A DNA stretch of 64,000 bases, taken from contig JAIQFC010000027.1 in the NCBI GenBank assembly GCA_020073465.1, positions 1-64,000 on the forward strand, written 5' to 3'. Origin of the DNA: Terriglobia bacterium. GTDB lineage: Bacteria > Acidobacteriota > Terriglobia > Terriglobales > Acidobacteriaceae. Made by a program: the position numbers and the translations under genes. This document shows positions 17,040 to 26,663 of the stretch, in pieces. The first letter of the stretch is position 1, and the number at the start of each line of letters is the position of its first letter. Under the pieces are notes generated by a model that searched no databases, was not told where the DNA came from, and was given only the letters and a program-made list of their open reading frames with translations.

Positions 17040-19898
17040 TCAGCGCTGCGCCTCGAGATCTCTTAAGACTGTGCTGCAGCGCTCGCAGACTGTGGGATAG
17101 GTTTTGTCCTCGCCAACGTGGACGGAGTAGTTCCAGCAGCGGTCACACTTGGCGCCGTCGGCCTTCTTCACCTCGACGTGTACGCCTCCAGTGCCGTTGC
17201 CGGAGCCTTGCGCCAGCGTCACTGCCGACACGATGAACAGGTAGCGAAGCTGGCCGGCATAGCGAGCCAGCAAAGAGTACACGGGATCGGATGTCGTAAT
17301 AGCGACCTGCGCCTCGAGTCCCGTACCGATCAGCTTGTTGTTGCGAGCTTCTTCGAGTGCTTTGAGCACATCGTCGCGGACAGAGCGGAGCGTCGTCCAA
17401 TCGTCGCCGGATTTCGTCTCGCTTTCCGCGAGCGGGGCGCCAAGAATCTCTGCTGCCGACGGGAATGTCGCGATGTGAACGCTGTGCGGGCGTCCGGCCA
17501 CCTTCGGCAAATATGGCCAGACCTCTTCACACGTGAAGCTCATGATGGGGGCGAGCAGACGGACCAGCGCCTCCCCGATACGCCAGATCACGGTCTGGGC
17601 ACTGCGGCGGGCTTGCGCCCTGGGAGCAAAGATATAAAGGCGGTCCTTGAGTACGTCGAAGTAAAAGGCGCTCAAGTCCACGATGCAGAAATGATTCACG
17701 CGGTGGTAGACCTTGTGGAACGCAAATTCGTCGTAGGAGTTGCGCACGTCAGACGTGAAAGCTGCGGTCTGGCGCAGCATGTACTGATCGAGAGCTTCCA
17801 TCTGGTCGAACGGGACAGCGTCTTTCTCCGGATCAAATCCATCGAGGTTGCCCAGGATGTAGCGGAAGGTGTTGCGGATCTTGCGGTAGTTTTCGGCGAC
17901 GCGCTGCATGAGCGCTTCGGAGCCAACGACGTCCTCGCGGAAATCGACCGAGGCCACCCAGAGGCGCACGACTTCTCCGCCGAGGCGGCCCGCGATATCG
18001 ACCGGGTCGACATCGTTGCCGCGCGACTTCGACATCGCTTGACCTTTTTCGTCGAGCGTCCAACCGGGCGTAACCACGCCTTTGTACGGAGGCGTGCTGC
18101 GCGTGCCCATGGCGCAGAGCAGGGAAGACTGAAACCAGCCGCGGTACTGGTCTCCGCCTTCGAGGTAGAGATCAGACGGCCAGAGGTTTTCGGGCTCAGC
18201 GGCCACCAAAGCCAGATAGCTGGCGCCGGATTCAAGCCAGACGTCGAAGATGTCGGTTTCCCGCTCGAATTTCGTGCTGCCACAGTGCGGGCACTTCGTT
18301 CCGGCGGGAAGAATTGTGTCGGCCTCGGGCGTGAACCAGGAGTCGGCGCCGGAGCGAGCGAAGAGTTCAACCGCCCTGCGGTTAACAGCGTGATCGTTTA
18401 GGGGCTTGCCGCAAGCCTGGCAAAGGAGAACGGCGATAGGCACGCCCCACACCCGCTGGCGCGAGATGCACCAGTCCGGCCGGGTCGCGATCATGTTGGA
18501 AAGACGCTCTTCGCCCCACGATGGATCCCACTTAACTTTCTTGATTTCGTCGAGGGTGCGCGAGCGCAGACTACCTCCACCTTCCATCGGAGTTTCCATG
18601 GAGATGAACCACTGCTCGGTGGCGCGGAAGATCACCGGATTGTGACAGCGCCAACAATGCGGGTAGGAGTGCTCGGTCTTTTCCGTGTGCAGCAAGGCGC
18701 CACGGCTTTTCACCAGATCGATGATGGGCTGATTCGCGTCCCAGACCCGCTTGCCGTTGTACTCGGGAAGGCCGTTGCGCAGGATGCCTTTCTCATCAAC
18801 GTTGCTGGTGGCGTCGAGCCCGTACTTGACACCAGTGGCGAAGTCTTCCGCTCCATGCGAGGGCGCGGTGTGGACGACGCCAGTGCCCGTATCCATCGTG
18901 ACGTAGTCGGCCAGCACGCCCAGAACCTTGCGGTCGAGGAAGGGATGCTGGAAGTTGAGCCGCTCGAGCTTCCGGCCGGGGAAGTGAGCGAGTTCGCGCG
19001 GATCTGCAAGATTGCACTTCTCCGCGACTTCCTGCGCGAGCTTGGAGGCAACGATATAAACTTCACCTCCCGACTCCAGCGCAACGTACTCTTCATCGGG
19101 GTGGAAGGCCACGGCCATGGATGCGGGAAGCGTCCACGGAGTCGTGGTCCAGATGATGGTCGAGACTTCCTTTTTTGCCAGTGCCGCGTCTATCGTTGCT
19201 GGGTCGTCGAGCAGCGCGTACTTCACCCACACCGTGGAGCTGGTGTGGTTTTCATACTCGACCTCGGCTTCGGCAAGAGCCGTCTCGTCGTGCAGGCACC
19301 AGTAGACGGCGCGCAGACCCTTGTAAACGAATCCCTTTTCGTAAAAGGAGTAAAAGGTTTCGAGAACCACCGACTCGTACTGCGGATTCATGGTTGCGTA
19401 GGGCTGATCGAAGCGGCCAAAGACACCGATGCGCTTAAATTGCTGCCGTTGTAGGTCAAGGTACTTCTGTGCGTACTTGCGGCACTCGGCCCGCACATCG
19501 AGGGGACGCATTTGGAGCTTTTTGCCGCCGAGTTCCTTGTCGACCTTGATCTCGATCGGAAGTCCGTGACAGTCCCATCCCGGCACGTAGGGGGCGTCGA
19601 AGCCCGCCATCGTCTTGGACTTGACCACAAAATCCTTCAAACACTTGTTCAACGCCGTCCCCATGTGGATGGGGCCGCTGGTGTAGGGCGGGCCGTCGTG
19701 CAGAATGTACTTGGGAGCCCCTTTTCTGGCCTCGCGAATGCGCTCGTAGATTCGCTCCTGCTCCCATCGGGCCAGTAGTTTGGGCTCATTTTGGGGCAAA
19801 TTGGCCTTCATGGGGAAGGCAGTCTTAGGCAGGTTGATGGTCGCTTTCAGTTCGAGCGGCACTCGGTTGGCGTCTCCCAAATGATTGAATCCTTTCAT
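17040..19898 (-). CDS. ileS: Isoleucine--tRNA ligase
   Basis: This class I aminoacyl-tRNA synthetase charges tRNA-Ile and edits mischarged valine. I chose the ATG at 19896-19898 (MKGFNHLGDANRVPLELK), which gives 952 residues, close to family norms; the frame is open further upstream to 19988 but that part looks non-coding. The HIGH-equivalent PIHMG lies at 76-80 and the KMSKS-equivalent AMSKS at 621-625. The CP1 editing domain lies between them. A zinc finger (CDRCWNY ... CERC) closes the C-terminus. lspA follows directly. Confidence 0.95.
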   Translation of the reverse strand: MKGFNHLGDANRVPLELKATINLPKTAFPMKANLPQNEPKLLARWEQERIYERIREARKGAPKYILHDGPPYTSGPIHMGTALNKCLKDFVVKSKTMAGFDAPYVPGWDCHGLPIEIKVDKELGGKKLQMRPLDVRAECRKYAQKYLDLQRQQFKRIGVFGRFDQPYATMNPQYESVVLETFYSFYEKGFVYKGLRAVYWCLHDETALAEAEVEYENHTSSTVWVKYALLDDPATIDAALAKKEVSTIIWTTTPWTLPASMAVAFHPDEEYVALESGGEVYIVASKLAQEVAEKCNLADPRELAHFPGRKLERLNFQHPFLDRKVLGVLADYVTMDTGTGVVHTAPSHGAEDFATGVKYGLDATSNVDEKGILRNGLPEYNGKRVWDANQPIIDLVKSRGALLHTEKTEHSYPHCWRCHNPVIFRATEQWFISMETPMEGGGSLRSRTLDEIKKVKWDPSWGEERLSNMIATRPDWCISRQRVWGVPIAVLLCQACGKPLNDHAVNRRAVELFARSGADSWFTPEADTILPAGTKCPHCGSTKFERETDIFDVWLESGASYLALVAAEPENLWPSDLYLEGGDQYRGWFQSSLLCAMGTRSTPPYKGVVTPGWTLDEKGQAMSKSRGNDVDPVDIAGRLGGEVVRLWVASVDFREDVVGSEALMQRVAENYRKIRNTFRYILGNLDGFDPEKDAVPFDQMEALDQYMLRQTAAFTSDVRNSYDEFAFHKVYHRVNHFCIVDLSAFYFDVLKDRLYIFAPRAQARRSAQTVIWRIGEALVRLLAPIMSFTCEEVWPYLPKVAGRPHSVHIATFPSAAEILGAPLAESETKSGDDWTTLRSVRDDVLKALEEARNNKLIGTGLEAQVAITTSDPVYSLLARYAGQLRYLFIVSAVTLAQGSGNGTGGVHVEVKKADGAKCDRCWNYSVHVGEDKTYPTVCERCSTVLRDLEAQR

Positions 19899-20184
19899 TA
19901 TAGGGAGCAAGAGGGGGAACGTCCACGCGCCGGAACCGAGACCGGGAAGGACATGTCTAGTCGAACCATACGGGGCACGGAATTGCACTGTCGAAAGCGG
20001 GGAAGTCGAGGTACAATTTTAGAAAGCACAGAGGCAGCGGTTTCCAGTTCATCGCCTGGACGGCCTGTGAATCCAATTTAGCAGGCGACGCCGGAAATTC
20101 GAAGCAACTTACAAGAGTCGTGCCTCATCTGTGTAAGTAGGGACTTGCAAGGGAGTTAGGATTTTTTCGCACGCCGCGACAGGA

Positions 20185-20190
20185 TAGAAT
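20185..20190 (+). promoter_or_regulatory. Putative -10 of the TonB gene, short leader
   Basis: TAGAAT ends 13 nt before the ATG at 20204, so the transcript would have only about 6 leader nucleotides. A T-run sits 17 nt upstream in the -35 position. The rest of the 305-nt gap 19899-20203 shows no gene; a TAAAAT for ileS may lie on the other strand near 20017-20022. Confidence 0.45.
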
Positions 20191-20203
20191 CCAGACCGCA
20201 ATC

Positions 20204-21196
20204 ATGGGATCAGTACAGATGAATCCGAACGCTCCCGGCAACGAGCCAGAACTGCACCTCTTGCTGGCTCAGGAACTGTTCGAAGAGCCTCTCTACAAGT
20301 CGCTCTTCCGGCAACTGGATGAGTTCTTTTTTCCCAAGAAACTCCCGCCTCTCAAGCTCGAATCCAAGCCCGAACCCGTCAAGGATATCTGGGGCTTCTA
20401 CAACTACAAGAAGGGCGGAGCACTTGGTTCCACCGGGGTCCACATTCTGCTCATCGCGATCATCATCGCGGGCACGCTTCTCGGGCGGCGGATGGTTACG
20501 ACCGTGAAGGCGGAGACCAGGGTGATTCCGCTGGTGGATCCTGGGGATTTCCCCGTGCTGAAGCCATCCAAGACGCAAGTGGGTGGTGGCGGAGGCGGCG
20601 GAGATCGGGATGTTCTGCAGGCAACTAAGGGCAGACTGCCGAAGCTATCCATGCAGCAGATCGCGCCACCTACGGTGGTGGTGCGGAATGAGAATCCCAA
20701 GTTGCCAGTTGAGCCGACGATCGTAGTTCCTCCGCAGGTCCATCTCGCCTACAACATGCCGAACATCGGCGACCCGCTGTCTGCCGGCATATTGCCGTCG
20801 AACGGAACAGGTTCCGGCGGCGGCATTGGTTCGGGCAGTGGCGGCGGCGTGGGCAAGGGGACCGGACCGGGATTTGGGCCGGGACAAGGCGGCGGAACCG
20901 GGGGCGGAATCTTCCACGTCGGCGGCGGCGTGAGCGCGCCCCGCGTCGTTTACCAGGTCGATCCGGAATTTTCAGAAGAAGCGCGCAAGGCCAAGTACCA
21001 GGGAACTTGCACCCTCATGCTGATCGTGGATGCTGCCGGCCGCCCCACCAACATCCGGGTAGCGAACTCGCTGGGCATGGGACTGGACGAGAAAGCAATC
21101 GAAGCCGCCAAGAAATGGCGCTTTGAACCCGCAATGAAAGACGGCCATCCCGTGGCCGTGGAAATTGCGCTGGAAGTCGACTTCCACCTATACTGA
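20204..21196 (+). CDS. TonB family protein
   Basis: The 330-residue protein has a cytoplasmic N-terminal part of about 85 residues, one membrane segment (VHILLIAIIIAGTLLG, about 79-95), a Pro/Gly-rich periplasmic stretch with many GGG and GSG runs (about 125-245), and a C-terminal TonB domain (about 248-330) with VDPEFSEEARKAKYQGTC and AIEAAKKWRFEPA. Such proteins carry proton-motive energy to outer-membrane transporters. ExbB/ExbD are not nearby. The long cytoplasmic N-terminus is unlike classical TonB and typical of acidobacterial versions. ATG 20219 is an alternative start. Confidence 0.88.
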   Translation: MGSVQMNPNAPGNEPELHLLLAQELFEEPLYKSLFRQLDEFFFPKKLPPLKLESKPEPVKDIWGFYNYKKGGALGSTGVHILLIAIIIAGTLLGRRMVTTVKAETRVIPLVDPGDFPVLKPSKTQVGGGGGGGDRDVLQATKGRLPKLSMQQIAPPTVVVRNENPKLPVEPTIVVPPQVHLAYNMPNIGDPLSAGILPSNGTGSGGGIGSGSGGGVGKGTGPGFGPGQGGGTGGGIFHVGGGVSAPRVVYQVDPEFSEEARKAKYQGTCTLMLIVDAAGRPTNIRVANSLGMGLDEKAIEAAKKWRFEPAMKDGHPVAVEIALEVDFHLY

Positions 21197-21222
21197 GTTC
21201 GGCGGCAGTCGGACCTCAAACC

Positions 21223-21918
21223 TCAGCTAGTTACCTCTTCTTTTTGAAGCATGGTGTAGTGCACCACTTTCCGTTCGCGGAATCCCAGCTTCCTGTAGAG
21301 TCCAATCGCCCCCACATTGTCCTGCCGAACGTGCAGGAATGGCGTCTCGTGGCGCCTGCGGATTCGCCTCATCACTTCCATCATCAGAGTTCGGGCATAG
21401 CCTTTTCCAACGTGATCGGGGTGGGTGCAGACGGCGCTGACTTCTGTGTGGCCGGGAACCTTCATGCGTTCGCCTGCCATGGCCACCAGCCTTCCTTCGA
21501 CGCGAATTCCAAGGAAAGTTCCGAGTTGGCGCGTACGTTGCGCGAACGGGCCTGGCTTGGTGAGGGCGGCGAGTTCTCGCATTTCAGAGACGTCGGGGCC
21601 ACCGAGTTCCACGACTTTTACAGCATCGTCGGGGCGCGACTGTGGCACACCGTCCTCGCAGATCATTTGGAAAAGCGGCGCGCCGCCGACATGACTCCAG
21701 CCGCGACGAGCCTCATACGGAGTATCCAGAAACAAACCCAGGGTCTCACCTGCCGTGGCAAGGCCTTCCAGCGATTGATAGCCCCTCTCCGTTGGTTCAA
21801 GAAACGCGCTCAGCAGGCTAATGTCCCGCGTGAACCGGCACGCCTGGTCGTGGCGTTCGGAGAACTGAGCGTGGCGGGTGGTTAGGGCTTCCCAGATAAC
21901 ATTGTCGAGGGGGTGCAT
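21223..21918 (-). CDS. GNAT family acetyltransferase
   Basis: The C-terminal half (about 100-231) shows the GNAT fold: the acetyl-CoA loop VCTHPDHVGKGYARTLMMEV and the late motif DNVGAIGLYRKLGFRE. The N-terminal half is a separate, less conserved domain, as in FR47-like acetyltransferases. The substrate is unknown. It is convergent with the TonB gene, ending 27 nt apart. Confidence 0.88.
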   Translation of the reverse strand: MHPLDNVIWEALTTRHAQFSERHDQACRFTRDISLLSAFLEPTERGYQSLEGLATAGETLGLFLDTPYEARRGWSHVGGAPLFQMICEDGVPQSRPDDAVKVVELGGPDVSEMRELAALTKPGPFAQRTRQLGTFLGIRVEGRLVAMAGERMKVPGHTEVSAVCTHPDHVGKGYARTLMMEVMRRIRRRHETPFLHVRQDNVGAIGLYRKLGFRERKVVHYTMLQKEEVTS

Positions 21919-22026
21919 GTCGTTTGATTGGATGGATCGAGTGAACTAACGGACACACTAATTCTGTGACGAAGAGGGAGCTATCCGAATCTTGCGGGCA
22001 AAGGAGAAGCCGAGCCTTGCCCGGCC

Positions 22027-22044
22027 GGACAGGAGCGCCTGTCC
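22027..22044. repeat. Palindromic repeat, GGACAGG class
   Basis: GGACAGG (22027-22033) and CCTGTCC (22038-22044) form a perfect 7-bp stem followed by CTATGTG. It is related to copies at 1871 and 62127 and lies between murI and the acetyltransferase. Confidence 0.6.
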
Positions 22045-22076
22045 CTATGTGGACTCGGGAGACCGGTGGCGTCCGG

Positions 22077-22901
22077 CTATTCCTTCAGATCGACGTGCTG
22101 GACGTCGTCGGTGGAGTGGCCCAGGAATCGCTGGCCCAGGCGGCGGAACTTCTCGACTGAATCTGTGGCGAAGAATTTCAGGCGTGGAGTCGCACGGCTT
22201 TCCAGCTGTGCCTCGGAGCGTGGCAACAATTCCTGCAGGTGGGCGGCCACGGCGTGAGCCGTAGATTCGGCGGAGTCCACGATGGTCACGTTCGCCGGGA
22301 CTACCCGATGTAGCAGCGGCTTCAGCAGCGGATAGTGCGTGCAGCCGAGGACGAGAACGTCGGCGTCGTGGAAGCCGTCGCCGAAAGCCTGGCCCAGGTA
22401 GATGCGTGCGACTTGCTCGGTGACGGTATGGTCCACCCAGCCTTCCTCGACCAGCGGTACGAGCAGAGGGCAGGCCTTTTCCCGCGCGTTCAACTGACGT
22501 GCCTCTAGCGCCTTGCGATAGGCGTGGCTGCTGACCGTGGCCTCGGTTCCGATGACGACAACCTTCTTGTTCTTCGTGGCCTCCGCCGCAGCCTCGGCGC
22601 CCGGTTCGACTACGCCGACAACGGGCACGTGCGCAGCCGCCGTGATGCGGTCCAGCGCCAGAGCTGTCGCGGTGTTGCACGCAATAACCAGCAGTTGCGC
22701 GCTGTGGGCTTCCAGGTAATGAGCCGCCTCGACGGCATAGCGGGCCACGGTCTCCACTGACTTCGATCCGTAGGGCAGCCGGGCAGTATCGCCGAAGTAC
22801 AGATAATCGGCATCGGGGATGAGTTCAAGTAAAGCTTTAAGGACGGTCAGGCCTCCGAAGCCGGAGTCGAATACGCCGATCGTGGGACGCCGCATGGTCA
22901 T
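22077..22901 (-). CDS. murI: Glutamate racemase
   Basis: MurI makes D-glutamate for peptidoglycan. The 274-residue protein has both catalytic cysteines, Cys75 in ACNTATA and Cys187 in LGCTHYPLL, and the N-terminal GVFDSGFGGLTV signature. It is downstream of the iron-transport-like operon on the same strand with a 72-nt gap, so it may share a transcript, but there is no functional link. Confidence 0.95.
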   Translation of the reverse strand: MTMRRPTIGVFDSGFGGLTVLKALLELIPDADYLYFGDTARLPYGSKSVETVARYAVEAAHYLEAHSAQLLVIACNTATALALDRITAAAHVPVVGVVEPGAEAAAEATKNKKVVVIGTEATVSSHAYRKALEARQLNAREKACPLLVPLVEEGWVDHTVTEQVARIYLGQAFGDGFHDADVLVLGCTHYPLLKPLLHRVVPANVTIVDSAESTAHAVAAHLQELLPRSEAQLESRATPRLKFFATDSVEKFRRLGQRFLGHSTDDVQHVDLKE

Positions 22902-22973
22902 GGCCGTGAGGACATCTCGATCATAGCAGCGAGGAGCTGCGCCGAAGGATGATCAGATTTGTTCCGATGACGG

Positions 22974-24239
22974 TTACTGCCGTGGATGGACCGCCGAGGT
23001 GACCGGGATGACGCCTGCAAAGTCGGCGACGCGGCCACAGCAAGGTCCCGGAGGGATTGGCGCACCATGCGGGCAAGTGCGGGGATGGCCGAGGAACGTG
23101 CAGATCTTGTCCGTCGCCTCCGGCGACAGGATGTGCTCAAACTTGCAGGCCTGTTGCTCGATTTCAGATTCGCTGTCCATAGCAAGGCTGTCAGTAAAGA
23201 GGCGCTCCGCCAGGCGGTGGCGGCGGATGATGCTTCCGGCGCGCTCGCGGCCGCGGGGTGTGAGCTCGACGATGAGTGTCCCATCGCCTGTGGATGCGGC
23301 CACCGGCTTGAGGGCTTCGTGGCAGGGATTCACGAACGGCTTGTGATCATGGGCCTGGGGCGGGTGCGGGGCGGAGACCACCAGCTCCATCTCAATCATC
23401 TTTTCAATCGCCAGGCTCACGGGCAAGGCGCCGTGGACTTCCATGCGCTCGACTTCGGCGATCTCCCCATGCTCGGCCAGTACCCAGAGCTCTTCCAGAA
23501 CTTCATCGAGCTGTTCTTCATCAGCCATCGAGAAAACTTCCTGCGAAGCGACCTTGCCATGGTGCAGCTCAATGCGGCGGTCGGCCAGTCGCGCCACTAC
23601 CGGATCGTGCGTGACCATCACGATGGTGCGGCCTTGCTGGTGGAACTCGCGCAACAGACGCAGCACGATCTCTTCATTCTGCGCGTCGAGGTTGCCCGTA
23701 GGCTCGTCGGCGAGAATGATCCTCGGATCATTGATCAAAGCCCGTGCGATGCAGACCCGCTGCTGCTCGCCGCCGGAAAGCTGCGAGGGGAGATGATGTC
23801 CGCGGTCGCCCAGGCCCACGCGAGTCAGGGCTTCAACTGCTTCTTTTTCGTCGGTCATGCTGTGGAAGTACTGCGCCAGCATCACGTTCTCCACTGCCGT
23901 CAGAAACGGGATGAGGTGAAACTGCTGGAAGATGAAGCCGATTTTTTCTGCCCGGACTCGATTCAGGTCGTTGGCCGAAATCCCGGCAACGTTCTGGCCA
24001 TCCAGCCAGATTTCGCCGGAACTGGGGCGATCCAGGCACCCAATCAGATTCACCAGAGTTGACTTGCCCGAGCCGGATGGCCCCATGATCGAGAGCCACT
24101 CCCCGGCAGTCACATGCAGAGAAATGTGGTCGAGGGCATGGATGGAGCCGTTCTCTTTGCCGTTGCCGCCGCCATTGGTGCTGCCGTTTCCCGCTTCTTT
24201 GGCAGGGTAGAGCTTGGTGACATTCTTGATCTGAATCAT
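22974..24239 (-). CDS. ABC transporter ATPase fused to a DtxR-type metal-dependent repressor domain
   Basis: Residues 1-230 are a MacB/LolD-type ABC ATPase: Walker A GPSGSGKST (53-61), signature LSGGEQQR (154-161), Walker B IILADEP (175-181), H-loop His211. A Gly/Asn-rich insert (about 15-32) interrupts the first strand. After a linker, residues about 243-395 resemble a DtxR/MntR repressor: a winged-helix stretch (LDEVLEELWVLAEHGE, LTPRGRERAGSIIRRHRLAERL) and a metal-binding dimerisation stretch (ACKFEHILSPE, CPHGAPIP). Candidate ligands His341, Glu345, Cys365, Glu368 and His369 align with DtxR His79, Glu83, Cys102, Glu105 and His106. The wing carries a His-rich insertion (about 291-310). It follows two permeases and FTR1. 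The domain may sense metal and gate the ATPase, or may bind DNA; neither is shown. Confidence 0.88.
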   Translation of the reverse strand: MIQIKNVTKLYPAKEAGNGSTNGGGNGKENGSIHALDHISLHVTAGEWLSIMGPSGSGKSTLVNLIGCLDRPSSGEIWLDGQNVAGISANDLNRVRAEKIGFIFQQFHLIPFLTAVENVMLAQYFHSMTDEKEAVEALTRVGLGDRGHHLPSQLSGGEQQRVCIARALINDPRIILADEPTGNLDAQNEEIVLRLLREFHQQGRTIVMVTHDPVVARLADRRIELHHGKVASQEVFSMADEEQLDEVLEELWVLAEHGEIAEVERMEVHGALPVSLAIEKMIEMELVVSAPHPPQAHDHKPFVNPCHEALKPVAASTGDGTLIVELTPRGRERAGSIIRRHRLAERLFTDSLAMDSESEIEQQACKFEHILSPEATDKICTFLGHPRTCPHGAPIPPGPCCGRVADFAGVIPVTSAVHPRQ

Positions 24240-24240
24240 T

Positions 24241-25398
24241 TCACTCTCCCCTCAGGATGACCGCAGGCTGCACCCGCCGCAGCAGCGAGATCGGGAGGAT
24301 CGACGAAAGCAGCGTCACCACCATGCTACCAGCGAGAACCACAGGCAGCACGCTGAGACGCGGCACCACGGCGGCATGAAAGTTGGCGCGCCCAATCCAT
24401 GCGGCGATGCCGATGCCGGCCGCGAATCCGACCAGAGCACCCGTCGCGCCAAGAGCGGCTGCTTCCGCAGCAAAGAAACCGTTGAGCAGGCGAGTGGAAG
24501 CTCCCAGAGCCTTCATGATGGCGAAGTCGCGCCGGCGGTCAAAGACCCATCCCATGAGTGTGGAAAGCACGCACAGCGCTGCCGTCAGGATGATGAGAGC
24601 AGCGGCTGCCAGCAGCGTGGCGCGAGTCTTGCCCAGCACGTGGGCCTCCCCTTCCACGATCTGGCGCACGGGACGAACGTCAGCGGCCGGGATCGCCTGT
24701 GCCAGCTGGTTGATCATGGCTGTTACTTCCTCGGGCGAACCGCTCGCCGCGATTTCAATGGTCGAGGGCGCAACCGCGGTCCAGGCGACGAACTCTGACA
24801 ACAGAAGGTAGACGCGGCTGTCCTCGGCGGCCCCGGTTTGCACGGTGCCGGCGGGCGTGAGGTGAATGGTGCGTCCCTGGAAGCTGAGGTCAAAGCGCTG
24901 GTTCTTCGGTGAAACGGCCGAGAGGGCGCGCACGCCAACCAGAGCCTGTTGCGGGGCAGAAGGCCACTCGCTGACAGACCACCAGCGGTCGAGCTGGCGC
25001 ACACGATCGAAATCGGTGCCGGCAACCACAATCGGCTGGCCGTCTGTGGTTCGGGCGACTACGAAGGCGAAGGACGCCACAATGGCGCGGCCCGAAAGCG
25101 TAGACTCCACTTGCGAAACAGTGTCAGGGGGAAGGGAAGCGCCCTGCTTCCCGACCAGGATGACGTTGGCTCCGTAATTGCGAAATTCGCGGCGCAGCTT
25201 GGCTTGCACGTCGACGTAGAGGTTGAGCATGGCGGTCGCAACCGCGGCAGCGACCACCATGGCAAACAATGCCGAGAGGGCGCGGCCGCGACGAAGGATT
25301 GCGGCACGGACCAACATGCGCAGAAACATGGAAGTGTGCGGAGCCTGAGCCCGGCTGGCGGCGAGAGTCTGCGCGGAATGAGACATGGGCGCGCTCAC
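24241..25398 (-). CDS. FtsX/MacB-type ABC transporter permease (second)
   Basis: The 385-residue protein has one N-terminal membrane segment (about 35-60), a periplasmic domain (about 65-245), and three C-terminal membrane segments with the FtsX motif DRRRDFAIMKALGAS (about 290-305). It overlaps the upstream permease gene by 4 nt, and the ATPase starts 1 nt after its stop. It should pair with that permease and the ATPase. Similar paired permeases flank FTR1 in the Campylobacter Cj1658-Cj1663 iron locus. Confidence 0.88.
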   Translation of the reverse strand: MSAPMSHSAQTLAASRAQAPHTSMFLRMLVRAAILRRGRALSALFAMVVAAAVATAMLNLYVDVQAKLRREFRNYGANVILVGKQGASLPPDTVSQVESTLSGRAIVASFAFVVARTTDGQPIVVAGTDFDRVRQLDRWWSVSEWPSAPQQALVGVRALSAVSPKNQRFDLSFQGRTIHLTPAGTVQTGAAEDSRVYLLLSEFVAWTAVAPSTIEIAASGSPEEVTAMINQLAQAIPAADVRPVRQIVEGEAHVLGKTRATLLAAAALIILTAALCVLSTLMGWVFDRRRDFAIMKALGASTRLLNGFFAAEAAALGATGALVGFAAGIGIAAWIGRANFHAAVVPRLSVLPVVLAGSMVVTLLSSILPISLLRRVQPAVILRGE

Positions 25399-26660
25399 AG
25401 TTCACCTCGCAGGGCGAAGACGGGATCGAGTTGAACTGCGCGGCGAATGGCGGCAGCGCTCCCGCCAAACGTCACCAGCACCGCGATGCTCAGGATCACG
25501 GGCAGAAGCACAGGTTGAATCTCAATCTGGGAGTTGAAGATCGATTGGCCGATCTGGCGCGCCAGAAGAGCGCCCGCGCCGAAGCCGAGGAGCCCTCCCA
25601 GCAGGGCCAGCAGCGACGCTTCGGCAAAGAAGACGGAAGCCACGGCCAACTTTCCCGCGCCCAGTGCCTTCATCAGACCGACTTCGGCGCGGCGTTCGAA
25701 AATTGCGGTGGCCATGGCGGCGGAAACGGCGAGGGCCGATGCAAACAATGCGGCCAGCGTAATCAGAAAAATCAGGCCCTCGATTCGAGTGAGGACTGCG
25801 CCCTCGTTCTGCGCGACCTGGCGGATTTGCTCGGCATGAGAATGCGGAACCGCCTCCGCCAGCTGAAACGCGATCGACTGCGGATACGGCGAGCAGTACC
25901 ACCGGTCGTAAACCGGGCCGGACATGCTCTTGGGATCGCGGCGGGCAAGCGCGTCTTCCGGCTTGGTGAGGGCGCTCACGTAGACCCGGCGCACGGCGCC
26001 TGGCCTGCCTAGAATCTCCTGCGCAAGAGAAAGAGGCGCGACAACCTGGTCGTCCTCCGCGCTGCCCGTGGAGAGGATCCCGCTCACATGAAGCTGGCGG
26101 TTGGAAAGAACGATCTGGTCTCCCGGCTTAGCTCCTAGCCGGGAAGCCAGGCGCTCGCCGAGCAGCACGTCGCGGGAATTGTCATCGGGCCAGGCGCCTG
26201 AAACCCTCCACCAGGGGTGCGTCGTGCGGACGCCGGTGGTGAAGTTTTCCGTGCCGAAGGTCAACTGCTTCGCGAAATAGGTCCCCAGCAGTGTTGCGTC
26301 TTGTGCCTTGCCATCGCTCTCGATCGACGCGTTGACCGGGAGCATCGGCGCGAAGCCGGTGATGTTGTTGTGCCAGAAGGTGCCCTTGATCTTCGGCAGA
26401 TCCGCCTCATTGAGGAAGGCTCCGTCGGTGGGCGGCTTGAGGTTGACGCCGCCGATTTCCACATCAAGCGTGTCTTCCTGGGGAGTGACGAGGATGTTGG
26501 CGCCGATGGTGCGCAGTTCGCGGTTGATCTTGTCCCCTATGTCCGTTGCCACAGCAATCATGGCCGTCGCTACGGTCACGCCCAGCGTGATGGCCGCTCC
26601 CGCGAGCAGTTTGCGCCGCTTCTGCCGCCGAAAAGATTCGTAAACGAGCCGCACGAACAT
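25395..26660 (-). CDS. FtsX/MacB-type ABC transporter permease (first)
   Basis: The 421-residue protein shows the same topology: membrane segment at about 20-42, large periplasmic domain (about 45-290), and three C-terminal membrane segments with ERRAEVGLMKALGAG (about 330). It begins 3 nt after the FTR1 stop and overlaps the next gene by 4 nt, so the four genes form one tight operon. MacB-type machines do not usually move substrate through the membrane but transmit force to periplasmic partners; here the partner could be FTR1 or an unidentified protein. Confidence 0.88.
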   Translation of the reverse strand: MFVRLVYESFRRQKRRKLLAGAAITLGVTVATAMIAVATDIGDKINRELRTIGANILVTPQEDTLDVEIGGVNLKPPTDGAFLNEADLPKIKGTFWHNNITGFAPMLPVNASIESDGKAQDATLLGTYFAKQLTFGTENFTTGVRTTHPWWRVSGAWPDDNSRDVLLGERLASRLGAKPGDQIVLSNRQLHVSGILSTGSAEDDQVVAPLSLAQEILGRPGAVRRVYVSALTKPEDALARRDPKSMSGPVYDRWYCSPYPQSIAFQLAEAVPHSHAEQIRQVAQNEGAVLTRIEGLIFLITLAALFASALAVSAAMATAIFERRAEVGLMKALGAGKLAVASVFFAEASLLALLGGLLGFGAGALLARQIGQSIFNSQIEIQPVLLPVILSIAVLVTFGGSAAAIRRAVQLDPVFALRGEL

Positions 26661-26663
26661 AGG

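Noticed and set aside
19899..20203. T-box leader upstream of ileS
   Set aside because: No T-box core or specifier stem was recognised.
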